Of a stretch of DNA of 64,000 nucleotides, positions 12,812 to 23,321 are shown piece by piece. This stretch comes from Cryptomeria japonica. Lineage: Eukaryota > Streptophyta > Pinopsida > Cupressales > Cupressaceae. The stretch lies in assembly GCF_030272615.1 (NCBI RefSeq), contig NC_081413.1, positions 443,573,038 through 443,637,037 of the forward strand. Reading direction: 5' to 3'. Below the pieces are notes generated by a model. That model was given only the letters and a program-made list of their open reading frames with translations, made no database searches and was not told where the DNA came from. Position 1 is the stretch's first letter; each line of letters starts with the position of its first letter. Position numbers and translations under genes: made by a program.

Positions 12812-12825
12812 TCAAAAGGGGAGAT
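12812..12825 (+). promoter_or_regulatory. NaLTR-A polypurine tract
   Basis: TCAAAAGGGGAGAT directly abuts the TGTTAC start of the 3' LTR, the usual place for plus-strand priming. NaLTR-B has nearly the same sequence at the equivalent place. Confidence 0.75.
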
Positions 12826-14025
12826 TGTTACTACTTATCAAATTGCCATTAGTTTCATATACAAAGTCATTCTATATTCTAGTCGGTTAGTATTACCGAA
12901 TCATGCAGTCGGTACACACAAAGAAGTCGGTATGAACAACCTAGTCGTTTACAGAAGGAAAATAGTCACAAAGTCCAGTATACATTGAGCTATCTACCGA
13001 GTGTTATTTCATATCTACTGAGCAGTAAAGATAATACACCGAGTGAAACGTGTTACCAGATTCATTGAACCTGGACACACATATGAAAACATGTTACAAG
13101 ATCGAGGCACACAGAACCGTTATCACATTGGAAATTGCACATACAGATTTTGTATAATTTTGAGGTCATCTAACCAATGAAATATTTTGCATGGTTATTT
13201 ATTCGAGAAATCATGTTTGTAAGATCGAAGCAATGAATCAGATCACCGACATAAGAAGTCTATTTATACAACATGAATTTAGGGTTAGAAACATTTGTGA
13301 ATGTGAGAAATGTGTGTGCATGTGTGTATGAAGCAAGACTTATGTGATACATGAGAAATCACAGAGTAATATGGCTGTTACAGAGACACAGAGGTCACCG
13401 AGAAGGTTATTAGAGAATAGTCGAGGAACAGAGTAAACAGAAGGGTTTACCGAGTTACTTTATGAGTTACCAAGGTATGCTATAGGCAAGGTAATCTTAT
13501 TTTGAGCACATAGAATCTGCTACAGCATTTCAGATGTAAAGTTTCAGATATTTGTAATGATTCTATTGTAATATTTTGAAGTTGTAAGAGAAACCTTTAA
13601 CAGGGTAAAAGACTCTAACCAAGTCTATAACTTGTAAATCCTTTAACTAGGTGCTACACTTATATAGTGTTGTATAAATCCTTTAGTAAGGTAGATCTAA
13701 CTGATCTTAATACTCCTAACAGGGTAAGCTATCAGAAATAGCTAAATGTAGCTCTAACCAAGAACTCTTTATTATTGCACTAGTGAAGTTGTGGGTGCCA
13801 TCCCCACCACAGTTTTTCTCTCTAACCAAGAGTTTCTGTGTGACCAAAATATATGTGTTATGGAGTGAATCATGTATGAATGTTATCTGTTGATTATAGT
13901 TTTGTTTTATGTTACAGCACTATTCTATTTATGCATAATAGTAAGGTTATTACACAAGAAAAGTTTTGGAGTACTAATTCACCCCTCCCCTCTCAGTACA
14001 TTAGCTTTCCATATTGGGCCTAACA
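12826..14025 (+). repeat. NaLTR-A 3' LTR
   Basis: 1200 bp, TG...CA ends, near-identical to 5939-7153 apart from the 15-nt indel. The LINE-N1 ORF2 reading resumes right after it. Confidence 0.9.
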
Positions 14026-15368
14026 TGTCTACCATACTTCTAAACATCTGACACTTACTCAAGGTTGTTTTGCCAAACTTTGGGTCAGCAAAGGCATAAA
14101 TACCTTATGGACATTCTTGAATGTAATGACTTAATAAGTTGGGAGGACCTCCACTCTAAATTTGATCTTCCTTCTTCCCAAAAATGAACCTATAACATGA
14201 TCAAAAGCGCTTGTGCTATCCTCTCCTTGCCTATTATTTCCCATGTGGATTCTCATAGTTTTCTTTTATTCAAGTGGTAGGATGGATCTCTCTCGACTAA
14301 AGTCAAGGCCCGCTCTATATACAATTTACTCAACTATGATGACTCTGTTGTTAAACATGCTAATCTGCACTAGTACTCTAATTTGAATGGATCTTCCTGA
14401 CAGAAAATTTTTTGTAGACTTTGGAAGAGCCTCATCCCTCCTAAAATCCAATTCTTCAAATGGCAACTTATCTTAGATAGACTTCCAACTAAGAAGGTTA
14501 GAAAGATTATTGAACTCTGCTCTATCTGTAGATTCCCCAAGACTAGTAGACACATATTTTTTGATTGCTTTGTGGCTAAAGAGGTCTGGTTACTTTTTGG
14601 TATATACATTCCTGTGACTATGGATGTTTTAGATATTATTTCTGGTACTATCCATGGGCTCAAAAAATATGCTAATTTACTTTGGTTTATTCTCTCAGCT
14701 CATTACTCTATGGTATATTTGGAAAATTTGAAATGAAGAAAAATTCTAGGGTAATGAAAAAATCTTTACTAAGTCTTTCCGTAGGCTCACTTTTTATAAT
14801 ATTACTGTGCAGATCTGTTTTACTATGAATGTTGAAAGGAACAAGCTCCATCGATTCCTTAGAGATGGCTACGACACTATGTTTGTTTACAAGGTGAAGG
14901 ATAGGTATGAATGGAGAAGGATTGCGGAGAACCAAGCTGCCTTTGAACATGCCCTTTCCAAGCTACTGGAGGAGATAAAGAGAAATAGAGGACCCTCCAA
15001 TGCTCATGTGAAGATGTTGTTGCAGCTTTAGGTCCACAAGAAGATCGTTTGGATGGAGGGAGTGCAAGGTTGGACTATGTGGGTAGAGTCTCATGATGAG
15101 ATCCTTCAATGTGCTATTTTTGCTACAACACTATATCGTTTCTGATTATGTATGATACCTATGGATATTTGTGGTATAGCCAAGGTAGGCATGTGATGTA
15201 ACTATTTTGGCTTGAGCTTAACACTCTGACTCTCTATTTTGGTTTAGCACTGGCCTCCCTGGATGTACTCTTTGCTTTAACTAACGATTTTTCATAAAAA
15301 AAAATATTGTATAAAAATTAATATATTAATTATAAATAATTTATTAATAATAACATTACCCAAAATAT

Positions 15369-17390
15369 CTATTAATAATAGTACATTACTTATAATTAAT
15401 TTTTTAATATATTAATTATAAATGATCTTTAATCATGATTTGATGGAGTTGATGGGGAAACGACTCCTTTTTGTTTTCCCTAACCGAAGATCTAGAAACT
15501 TCACTTGTACGTGGATTTTCTATCTTATTATGTGGGTCATTTTCTGCTACTATTTGGAGTCCTTTTTGGTGTGGCCCATTACCTACGACTGTTCGGAGAC
15601 TTCTTTGGTGTGGCCCATTTTCTGTTATTTAGTGACCCAGAGCATAATGGGTGGGGATAGGAATAGGCAAGAACCATCTACTTGTGAGAAATGGAAGAAA
15701 AACAAGGATGTGTGGTAGGAAATCATTGATGGGGGAATTGTCCCCTTCTTGGATAGGCTTCACGACAATTCTCCTCTGCTCACAGAGTCCTTTGTCAATG
15801 GGTGGAAGAAAGGGTTCCTGAGGAATTTTGGAGCCGAGTATCAACTTGACGAAACCCTGGTGGTGATGGTCACTGGTCTGGCGACGACTGGTAGAAGGTT
15901 CTATAGAGATAGGAAAATTGGGGAGGAGGACTTTATGAGTTTCTTTGACAAAGACAAGGAGCACTCAAGAGTTACCAAGATGGCCGATGGCGGCTACAAC
16001 AGGAAAGATCTTATGGCTCCCTGGGCGGACATGGTCAAGTTCATCATGAGGTATATTACACTCGATGGCAGATATGCCAACATCTTTTCCTATCATTTTA
16101 CCATTTTGAATCATTTTAGGCATGGTAAAATCATTTGTGTTCCTTTCTATCTGGCCTCCTCTCTTGAAAATAGTCTTGAAAAGCATATGGAGAATCCAAG
16201 CAATCTTGTTCTCCATGAAGGGCTTATTGTTCTCATCATGGAGTATGCTAAGACCCTTGACATTGTGCCCTCTCTATCTGAGAAAGGCTAACAGACTAAT
16301 ATTCAGAATGTCATTGACTCAGAAATGGATTCGGAGGATAGTGGAGGTTCCATTCCTTTTGACGATCCTTATTATAAGCCTATGGAAGAAGGGGAGATGA
16401 TGGTCACCCTTGGGACATTTAGCAGTAAGAATCTTCCCAGATGGGCAGTTAGCAAATATAAATCCACCAGTTTATTGATTTTTAAGGACGAGCCCCTTAC
16501 ATGGAATGGGCCTAGCAATGAAAGCCCTACATAACTATAGAAAGAAAAGAAGAAACTTGCAGCTAAGGACTATGGTCCGAAGAATTCAGATCAGGAAATT
16601 AAACTAGACATTCCAATCGACATCCTGAAAGAAAAATAGGGGACCATGGCCAAAGAAGAGAATAGGGGGATACAGAGGACTGGTAATCTGATGAACCTGG
16701 TGATGCAAGCTACCAGAAGCCAAGAGAACTACTAGAAGTGGGTGGAGTGAGAAATTGATACCCTCAAAGTGGGGGTTAAGGAGATTATTGATATCTTCAC
16801 GGCCTCCCCTGAGCCTAGCAAATCTGAAAAACTCATAATTATGACCCAGAAGCTCTCCCAGGATGTCGAGGTGATGAAATGTAATCACAAACAAAGAATT
16901 GAAAAGGTGGAAGAGTCTATGGCGGAGATAAAGAAAAACCTCAAGAACCTAGTTGACATAAGAAAAGATGCCATGAAAAACAGTATAGAGGGGCTCGAAA
17001 AGATCAATGCCATGGTTGCAGACTACAAATCCTTCCACAGTGAACCGAAGAAAGATCTTGGAGGTGAAGATTTGGCTACTGGAGACAACAAAACCATTGG
17101 TCCTAGTTCCAGAACTAGAAGCAGGAGCAGCAACAAGGGTACCTCCAGATTCATTATGGAGGAACTGGAGGAAATCAACAAGATTTCCATCCAGAGACAA
17201 GGAGCTGGTGCATGCTCTTAATTGAGCGTTTTTCTTTTGTTTTGTCTTGATGTATGCGTCTCTTTTGCTTTCATAATTGCTCTAGGGTGCTCCCTTGTTT
17301 CTCTGTTGGTTTATGTCTATTTGGCTGATGGTCGGTTTTTGTAAAACTTTTGGTTTTAGGTCCATGTAAAACTCGTTTATCTTTATCAAA
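15369..17390 (+). mobile_element. L-A: 5'-truncated copy of the ORF3-bearing LINE
   Basis: Perfect 17-bp direct repeats, AACATTACCCAAAATAT, flank it at 15352-15368 and 17391-17407. From 15428 on it aligns with the region just after the ORF2 stop of L-C, includes the whole inter-ORF region and ORF3, and ends with the family 3' terminus (GGTCCATGTAAAACTCGTTT, then TTATCAAAAA). The first roughly 60 nt (15369-15427) are AT-rich and do not match L-C, so they may be filler added at the 5' junction. The truncation point lies almost at the ORF2/ORF3 boundary. Confidence 0.85.
15647..17221 (+). pseudogene. LINE ORF3 in L-A (globular domain plus coiled coil; broken)
   Basis: About 525 codons from ATG 15647 (MGGDRNRQEPSTCEKW) to TAA 17219. 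In-frame stops include TAG 15716, TAA near 16290, and several between 16530 and 16750. The N-terminal domain (residues 1-210) has LDRLHDNSPLLTESFVNGW, FYRDRKIGEEDFMSFFDKD, MRYITLDGRYANIFSYHF and VLHEGLIVLIMEYAKTL. A charged linker follows (KKLAAKDYGPKNSDQE). The C-terminal half is a coiled coil (MTQKLSQDVEVMKC to KNSIEGLEKINAMV) and ends with RFIMEELEEINKISI. I recognise no known family with confidence. Homology with the ORF3 copies at 19806, 24841 (-), 32449 and 45551 (-) shows that this is a real conserved gene of the LINE. Confidence 0.8.
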
Positions 17391-17407
17391 AACATTACCC
17401 AAAATAT

Positions 17408-19140
17408 AATAATAATAAATGTAATATTAATAATTGTATTAAAATTTTAATTAAATAATTATTAATTGAAATTAAGATTATTATTACTAATTTTATAATT
17501 ATAATTTAAATAAATGATTATAACTTAATTTATAATTCATAATTATATTATAACTTTAATCTTAATTCTTATTTATTATTATAATTCTAAAATAATTATA
17601 ATAATGATTAGGATTAAAATTAGGTTTATAATAAGAGTGCGGGTTAGAATAAGGGTTAAGGTTTGGGTTTAAAATAAGGTTCAAATTATTTCAACTTAAG
17701 ATTAAATTTAGGCTAGAGTTAAATTGAGAACTAGGGTGAAAATTAACAAAATAAAGAGGATTAGGGTTGTATTTAATGTTAGATTTAAAGTTAGAATTAG
17801 GTTAAAAATTTGTGCTAGGGTACAAATTATGTTAAGGTTAAAATTATGGTTATTATTAAGGTTTGAATTAGTTATAGATATTATTTAAATTTTATAACTA
17901 TGTTATAATTATATGCAGTATCTATTATACTATTGTAAGAATATATTATCTCAAATTATTATCCAACCTACTTCTAAACAATTTTTTTATTATTACAATA
18001 CTAAAAAAGCAAGTACTGACCATTATGTGGTATTTTTTCAAATTTCTTGTATTCCTCATCTACATCAACACACTAATTAAAAATCCTTTATTTACAATGT
18101 TTTCCTAAAATTATTGGTTTCAACGACTGATATTTTATATTAATTTAGAGATATTCTAGAAGCCTGCCAATTCCAACCTGTCATCTATCCAAAGTCTACG
18201 CTTCAGTCTATTCAATACTCATATTTACCCAACAGAATTTAATAATAATAAAAAGCATATTGGTGCCACAATTTTTTTCAATTATGTCAATCACACCATA
18301 ATTTGTCTTCAATGCTTTATTATTTTGTCAACAATGAAAATGACAAAAGGAGGTGCGTGTTTATCACGAGATTGACAAGTTAATGCGAAAATAAAGCAAG
18401 ATTCTAAAGGGGAGCTTATCTCGAGCATTAATATCCATTCAAACTTCACCTGTACGGAAATGGGAATTATTAGACAAATTAAGTTAAAAGTTAAGAGATT
18501 AGAAAAGAAGATAGAATCAATGACATTTTAAATAAAATATTTATTGTTAATAGTAAAAATTAAATGAGAAGGATAGCATATCAAATTTAAGTATATATAA
18601 ATTTTTGGTAGATAAATGAAATCTATATTTTTTTAAATTAGCTTAACTGGTTAATAATAATTTGTTTTTTTTTGTTAATTATAAGATTTTGTTTATTTAA
18701 TATTTTACAAAATTAAATTTTATTAATTTTTTATTACATAAGTACGAGAGAGGGTTCAAATCTGGGTATTTATTTAATTTTATAAAGTTAATAAAGTTAA
18801 CATGTGAATTTTTTAACTTTATAATTTATTAATATGATTTTTTTCAATGTGATTAGTTAAAATAATTTGTGTTTTATAGAAATGGATGTCTAATAATGAT
18901 TGGTATTTCTTTATATTTAAAAATAAATGCCTCTTTCAAATAGATTTTTTCATTTTTAATATTAGATATAGTAAACAAAATACAATCTTACAAGAGCTCC
19001 ATATAATGTATCCAAGCATTAGCATTACTAACTAGTAGGAAACATCATAAAATGTTTACTAGATACAAAAATACTTAGATATCATCATCTTCTATTCATT
19101 CCCAACAAGCCTTAACACAATTTTATTCACAATGATCATG
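17408..19140. other. AT-rich intergenic DNA, no gene seen
   Basis: Mostly A/T with simple-sequence character and no convincing coding frame. From 17630 to 17860 it carries many degenerate GGGTTA/AAGGTT motifs (such as GGGTTAAGGTTTGGG) that resemble eroded telomere-like sequence. A tRNA-like A-box match at 18638 and a B-box-like GGTTCAAATC at 18753 are too far apart for a SINE head. Confidence 0.5.
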
Positions 19141-19613
19141 GTCACATGTACCAATCGGAGGAAAAATTTAATCTTTTGAATCAACATCATTCACTATTGG
19201 CACATATTTGTATCTTTTAGAAACTCAAACGAAATTATCTTGCTCCTTAGTCTTAGGAATGTCTTTCTTCTTCATGTACTCTTTCAACATCTCAAATTCC
19301 TCTTGTTTTAGCTTCTCTCTCCCTTAGGGAAATAAATCAACATATTTTACCTATGTTCTATACAATATTGTCAAATTTTTTTTATTAGAATCATGAACCC
19401 ATCCTTTCGTATTTCCATAATATCAAGGAAATAAAAAATGATATAGATAAAGGTGAGTTCAATTTTAAACATAGTAATTTAATTTATTTTCATATCTTGG
19501 TAAACCTCTTTGTTCTTCTTTTTCTTCCAAATATACTGGATACAATTTCATTGGACAAAACCATCCAAAAAACATTAAGTTTAGCATTAAAGGATCATAC
19601 ATATCTAGCAAGA
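19141..19613 (-). pseudogene. Unidentified coding relic in two blocks
   Basis: Two minus-strand stretches read like protein and do not match the transposons here. Block 1, about 19613-19480, includes MYDPLMLNLMFFGWFCPMK and then YLEEKEEQRGLPRYENK. Block 2, about 19425-19150, includes KLKQEEFEMLKEYMKKKDIP and SKRYKYVPIVNDVDSK with three internal stops. About 55 nt of AT-rich DNA separates them, possibly an intron remnant. The family is not recognised. It could be a decayed host gene, a captured exon or an unfamiliar element; the compact, charged composition argues against random frames. Confidence 0.35.
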
Positions 19614-19800
19614 CTTTAAATAAAATGAAAATCTATTCTTATTATCCCAACCAAAATTGTCTCCTAAAATATAGACAAAACAACTAAAGAAAATTTGCAA
19701 CAAAAAAGAAAGTCTTCAAAAGACTCAAGTTGGCCACATAACTAGCGAGTATTAACAAGGATACCAATATGATCAAGTTCATTACAACCAAATAGTTCTT

Positions 19801-21284
19801 CATAGTGAAAGGGACAGAGTGAGGAAAACGATTGATGGGGACTACAATGTAAAAGACTTGATGAATCTTTGGGTAGATGTCACGGAGGTGATTATGAGGT
19901 GTATCACCTTGAATGGCCGCTTGGGTAGTATTTTTTCCTACCATTTCACTATTTTAAATCATTTTAGACATGATAGGAAAATTTCTTGGTCGTTTTATTT
20001 ACTCTCTTCCTTGGAGCATAGTCTTTCTAATTATGCAAAAAACAATGATAACACTATTTTACATGAGGGGTTGATTCTCCTTATCATGGAATATGCTAAA
20101 ATGAATGAGGTCAAGCCATCCCTTGTCCACAAAATTGAAAGCAACCCTAAACCATTGATTGGCCTTGATGTGCATGTGGTGTCAAACACAAAAATTGAAG
20201 ATGAGAAGGGGTCGAGTGAGATGCCCATGGATTGGCGTGACGTTCATGTGCCAGATAATGACCCAGAATACTAGCCCTCGGAGGAAGAAAGACCCCTCAG
20301 AAGGCCACTCCTGACACTAACAACAGCATAAAGAGTAAACCCCACCCTGGAATTGTAACCAAAAAGTACGAAACCTCTCCTTCCAAACCCTAGGAGATGA
20401 GCCATAATAGCTCTAAAAATAAAAAGGTGGGAAAATCGGTGGAGACAAAAGGAAAAGTGGAAGACAAGATTAAATTGGATATTCCCCTCAATGTGAACCA
20501 GATGGACCCTAGAGATAGAAAAAGTGATGAAGTGGATTTTGATATGCTTCTGGCTACCTCCACCACTAGTCAAGAGAAGTTCTTCCATTGGGTGATTAGA
20601 GAAATTATCTTCATCAAACATGGTATAAAAGATATTATCAACACCTTTACCAAGAACCTGATGCCTAATAAAATTGATAAGCTCTTGAAAATAACCCAGA
20701 AATTGACTACAGATGTCAAGGTCATGAAAACAAAACATGAAGCTAGAATAACCAATTTGGAGAAGGGTATGGATGAAGTAAAGGGCAATCTCAAGTTTTT
20801 GGCGGAGATAAGTAAAGAGGCTATGAACAATAGTGTTGAAGGCCTTAAAAAGTTGAATGAGAAAATTGCAATTCATAAAGCCCATCCGCTCAATAGTATT
20901 CAACCATCAACTGCCAAGTCTAAAAATAAAAATCTAGATATAAATCCACAGGGAGCGGAAGTGTAGGTGTCTTTTGGACTAGGAGTAGGAACAAAGTGAA
21001 AATTTTGATGAGGACCATCATGGAGGGGCTTGAAGACATAAAAAAAAATATAATTGAGAAAAATTCTTAGCTTATGGAAGCTCTTGGTTAGCTTTTTGGT
21101 TAGTTTTTTGGTTGTTTTTCTTAGGTTTCTTTGTTCTATTTTATTGATCTTTGTGGGGTGTCTCCCCTATTTCTTTCACCATTTGGTTGTTGGTACTTAT
21201 TTTGTTTGATATTATTTTGATTATTCTACTTTTGGATTCGGGTTTCGGGTCCCTGTAAAACTTGTTTTATCTTAATAAAAAATA
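19801..21284 (+). mobile_element. L-B: 5'-truncated copy of the ORF3-bearing LINE
   Basis: It begins inside ORF3 and ends with the family terminus GGGTCCCTGTAAAACTTG, then TTATCTTAATAAAAAAT. Flanking repeats are imperfect: AAATAGTTCTT (19790-19800) against AAATAAGTTCTT (21280-21291), one indel. The sequence diverges from L-A and L-C, so it comes from another source copy or is older. Confidence 0.75.
19806..21070 (+). pseudogene. LINE ORF3 fragment in L-B
   Basis: It lacks the first ~110 residues. The first block (to 20274) has DYNVKDLMNLWVDVTEVIM, GSIFSYHFTILNHFRH and ILHEGLILLIMEYAKM, matching the N-terminal ORF3 domain. After a frameshift the block from 20397 has the linker and coiled coil: IKLDIPLNVNQMD, HWVIREIIFIKHGIKDIINT, KITQKLTTDVKVMK and KEAMNNSVEGLKKLNEK. 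A second frameshift near 20965 is needed to reach the conserved end, GLEDIKKNIIEKN, stop at 21070. The protein is diverged but the frame is recognisable throughout, which suggests long-lasting coding constraint in the family. Confidence 0.72.
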
Positions 21285-21291
21285 AGTTCTT

Positions 21292-22140
21292 TTTTGGTAA
21301 TCAACCATATGAATAAATCTTTCTTAGATTCCTTAGACCTAGTTCAAATAGACATACAACAATTAGACCATTTAGCCAAAGACTAATTTACATTCCAACA
21401 ATATTTAAGCATAATAAAAACCTCCCTTGTATCAATCAACATAAGATAGAGCTTTTTAGAAGTTATTTGGTTAAGCAAAACTTATCATCTTTTGAGGAAA
21501 CAATAAAAAAAATTTAGAGCCATTTTGATATCAACATAAGAATTGGCATTATTCAAGGTAGTTTTGATCATAGAGTAAGTTCTTTTTTAATAATCCAAAA
21601 TATCAAACTCTATTTTCAATTTATCCCAAGATTTTAATTGTTCTCCATCCAAAATAATAATGAACCTATGATTACATTTAAAGTCTACTATCTAGTTGAA
21701 CATCATTGTATAAGGGTCAATGGCTTATCCTTCTCCCCTAGATTCCACAAAATTAGCCTAGTATTGAAGTAGGATTTAGACATTATAGAAAAGGTGCTTT
21801 AATTGTAACTAAAAATCTTGATAGATCTCTAATCTTCAAAATGACTCAAACACAACTAAACCAAAAACATTTAATTCCACTTCCCAAAATAGGTAATCAT
21901 TCATGTGCAAGGGATTCGAAGACTTGCCCCTGTTTTTCTTAGAAAAAAAGAAAAAATATTTCTTAAGAACCATCCAATATTATTACCCCTCAAATGATTT
22001 GATGATTCACTTAGCAATCAAAGTAATGACTACAAACAAAGATCTTTAAGACATGGACTCACCCAACATTTAAGAAAACAACACAAAGCCTAGTTGACAA
22101 CATGCCCTTTTTTACTACTTTTTTTCGTCTAACAACATAA
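21292..22140 (-). pseudogene. Degenerate LINE ORF2 fragment
   Basis: Read on the minus strand, short blocks resemble the C-terminal ORF2 of LINE-N1. LKSWDKLKIEFD followed by RTYSMIKTTLNNA (about 21570-21660) parallels SWEDLHSKFDLP and TYNMIKSACAI. An upstream block near 21950-22060 resembles the KDL...HALEG...WKILVRNNF region, and KESKKDLFIWLITKK near 21300-21350 resembles the zf-RVT start. Stops and frameshifts abound and the ends are not defined. Confidence 0.42.
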
Positions 22141-23139
22141 ATTCTGTCAAGATCCTTTGTATTTTTTGATAATGAATATTAAAAAAAAAATAGAATGAGA
22201 GGTAGTCACCTTTTGTAGAACTTGAGCTCTACCTACAAGGGAAAGAAGATGACTTTTCCAATTATGTTGTTTTATTTCAATTTATTGAAAAATCTAATCT
22301 CTCATGTATTTCAAATATGGAGAGAGAAAAAATGGGATACGTAAGTATCTCACAATTGAATTAGGCCCCGTCCATAATCAATTTCTATTTGCAAACCAAT
22401 TAGGGGGCTCTTCGTCCTAACTTAAGATTTTGGATATGCTGGTAGAGACTATAGCCCAAGAGGTCTCACAAAAAACATCTAATATATGGATCACATTACC
22501 AAAATTATTCTCATAGACTCCAATGAATAAGGTGTTAGGAATTGCATGCAAAAAATATCAATTAAATGCAATTTAATGATGATTAAATAAATGAATAAGA
22601 AACACATAAATAATAACAGTGAGGAGATAATTTTTAATGTGGCTCACCCAAACTCGAGTTATATCCACCAAACTGAGAGTCCAATATTATTATCTAGGTA
22701 ATCAAATAGATTAAAACCAGTAATCTCTTGCAACTCAATACCATTGCAAAATTCTATAACAATTCTCAGAGAAAACCCTAACCCTTAGTCGTTTTATCAA
22801 GACTTATGTCAGTTACAAAAGATAGGGTTAGAATATGTCAACCAATAAAAAAAAAATTAACATGTCTTGGGGGCAGCATCCCCAAACCTCCATTGAATAA
22901 TTTGGGCAGAAACTTCACCAATAAAAGGAGAAAATTTAATCTCTGAGTTTTATTTGGCTCCATATAACAACATAAGATATTATTATCAAGAAACTAGTCA
23001 TTCAGCAAGAGCTCATCACTTGGAAGAATGATCCCATGTATCGAAGCAGAGCCAAGGCTAGTTCTAAAACCATATTATAGTTGATCTTTAGCTAAAAGAG
23101 CTAAGTCTATGTGACAACCTTGTCTGATAGATCTCTATA
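22141..23139. other. Non-coding AT-rich DNA, possible LTR debris
   Basis: No coding frame was found. 22546-23050 has LTR-like texture: TGTTAGG start, AAACCCTAACCC, then AGCATCCCCAAACC near 22870. Neither a second copy nor a clear primer-binding site was found. The last 15 nt are the left copy of the L-C target-site duplication. Confidence 0.35.
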
Positions 23140-23154
23140 AAGGGATAGGATTAG

Positions 23155-23205
23155 TTTTTGATAAAGATAAATGGGTTTTACATGGACCCAAAACCAAAAG
23201 TTTTA
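23155..23205 (-). other. Conserved 3' terminus of the ORF3-LINE family
   Basis: The minus strand ends GGGTCCATGTAAAACCCATT, then TATCTTTATCAAAAA. The same sequence with few changes ends L-A (17360-17390), L-B (21247-21284), L-D (41440-41474) and L-E (44692-44730). It is the likely recognition site for the family's reverse transcriptase. Confidence 0.8.
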
Positions 23206-23321
23206 CAAAAGCCGGCCATCAGCCAAACAGACAAAAACCAACAGCAAAATAGGGGAGCACCCCTGAATAGTCACGAAAGAAAAAGAGTCGCAGACAATAA
23301 GATAAAACAAAAGAAAAACAC

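Larger units (their letters stand above)
5939..14025 (+). mobile_element. NaLTR-A: non-autonomous LTR retrotransposon with two non-pol ORFs
   Basis: Two long direct repeats (5939-7153 and 12826-14025) both begin TGTTACTAC and end GGGCCTAACA. An initiator-Met primer-binding site follows the first and a purine run precedes the second. The 5.7-kb internal region holds a Gag-like ORF1 with five zinc knuckles and a large ORF2. I found no aspartic protease, integrase, RT or RNase H motif in any frame. It sits inside LINE-N1 ORF2. The 5-nt flanks (CCTCT and TGTCT) match at only 3 of 5 positions, so the TSD has decayed or the edge is off by a base. The LTRs look about 95-97% identical in the stretches I compared, so this is a fairly recent insertion. 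Confidence 0.88.
2987..15145 (+). pseudogene. LINE-N1 ORF2, endonuclease-reverse transcriptase (broken, interrupted)
   Basis: ORF2 protein nicks target DNA and reverse-transcribes element RNA. It starts at ATG 2987 (MKCITWNVRGL, the AP-endonuclease N terminus). Endonuclease motifs follow (SIYAPND, IIVGDFN; to about 3700), then the reverse transcriptase: FYKDNLDW near 4450, PITLMNVSYKILSK near 4600, DFEKACDRVEW near 4810, RQGCPLAPALF near 4980 and the catalytic LVDDTSLF at 5114. NaLTR-A is inserted at 5938/14026. The protein resumes with SWEDLHSKFDLP and a zf-RVT-like block (IPPKIQFFKWQL, then paired Cys/His), ending at TGA 15143-15145. In-frame stops before the first frameshift (about 5550): TAG at 3092, 3143, 3479, 3560, 4067 and 5111, and TGA at 4949. 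Confidence 0.87.
732..15301 (+). mobile_element. Full-length L1-type LINE (LINE-N1), split by NaLTR-A
   Basis: Near-perfect 17-bp direct repeats flank it, 715-731 and 15302-15318 (16 of 17 identical), and it ends in an A run at 15295-15304. Without the nested LTR element (5939-14025) it is about 6.5 kb: a 5' leader, ORF1 (983-2972), ORF2 (2987-15145) and a 156-nt 3' UTR. ORF2 has endonuclease, reverse transcriptase and a zf-RVT-like region but no RNase H after it, so it is a different lineage from L-C. Several stops and at least two frameshifts show that it is dead. The reading of the gap is supported because the ORF2 protein resumes after the LTR element. Confidence 0.88.

Noticed and set aside
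18638-18762. A-box-like TTAGCTTAACTGG and B-box-like GGTTCAAATC, possible second SINE
   Set aside because: The boxes are about 115 bp apart, too far for a pol III head, and no target duplication was found.
20271-20903. Minus-strand frame of about 210 codons
   Set aside because: It is antisense to the LINE ORF3 coiled-coil region of L-B, which has clear homology on the plus strand.
22546-23075. Possible solo LTR in reverse orientation
   Set aside because: TG start and LTR-like texture, but no matching end, partner LTR, TSD or clear primer-binding site.
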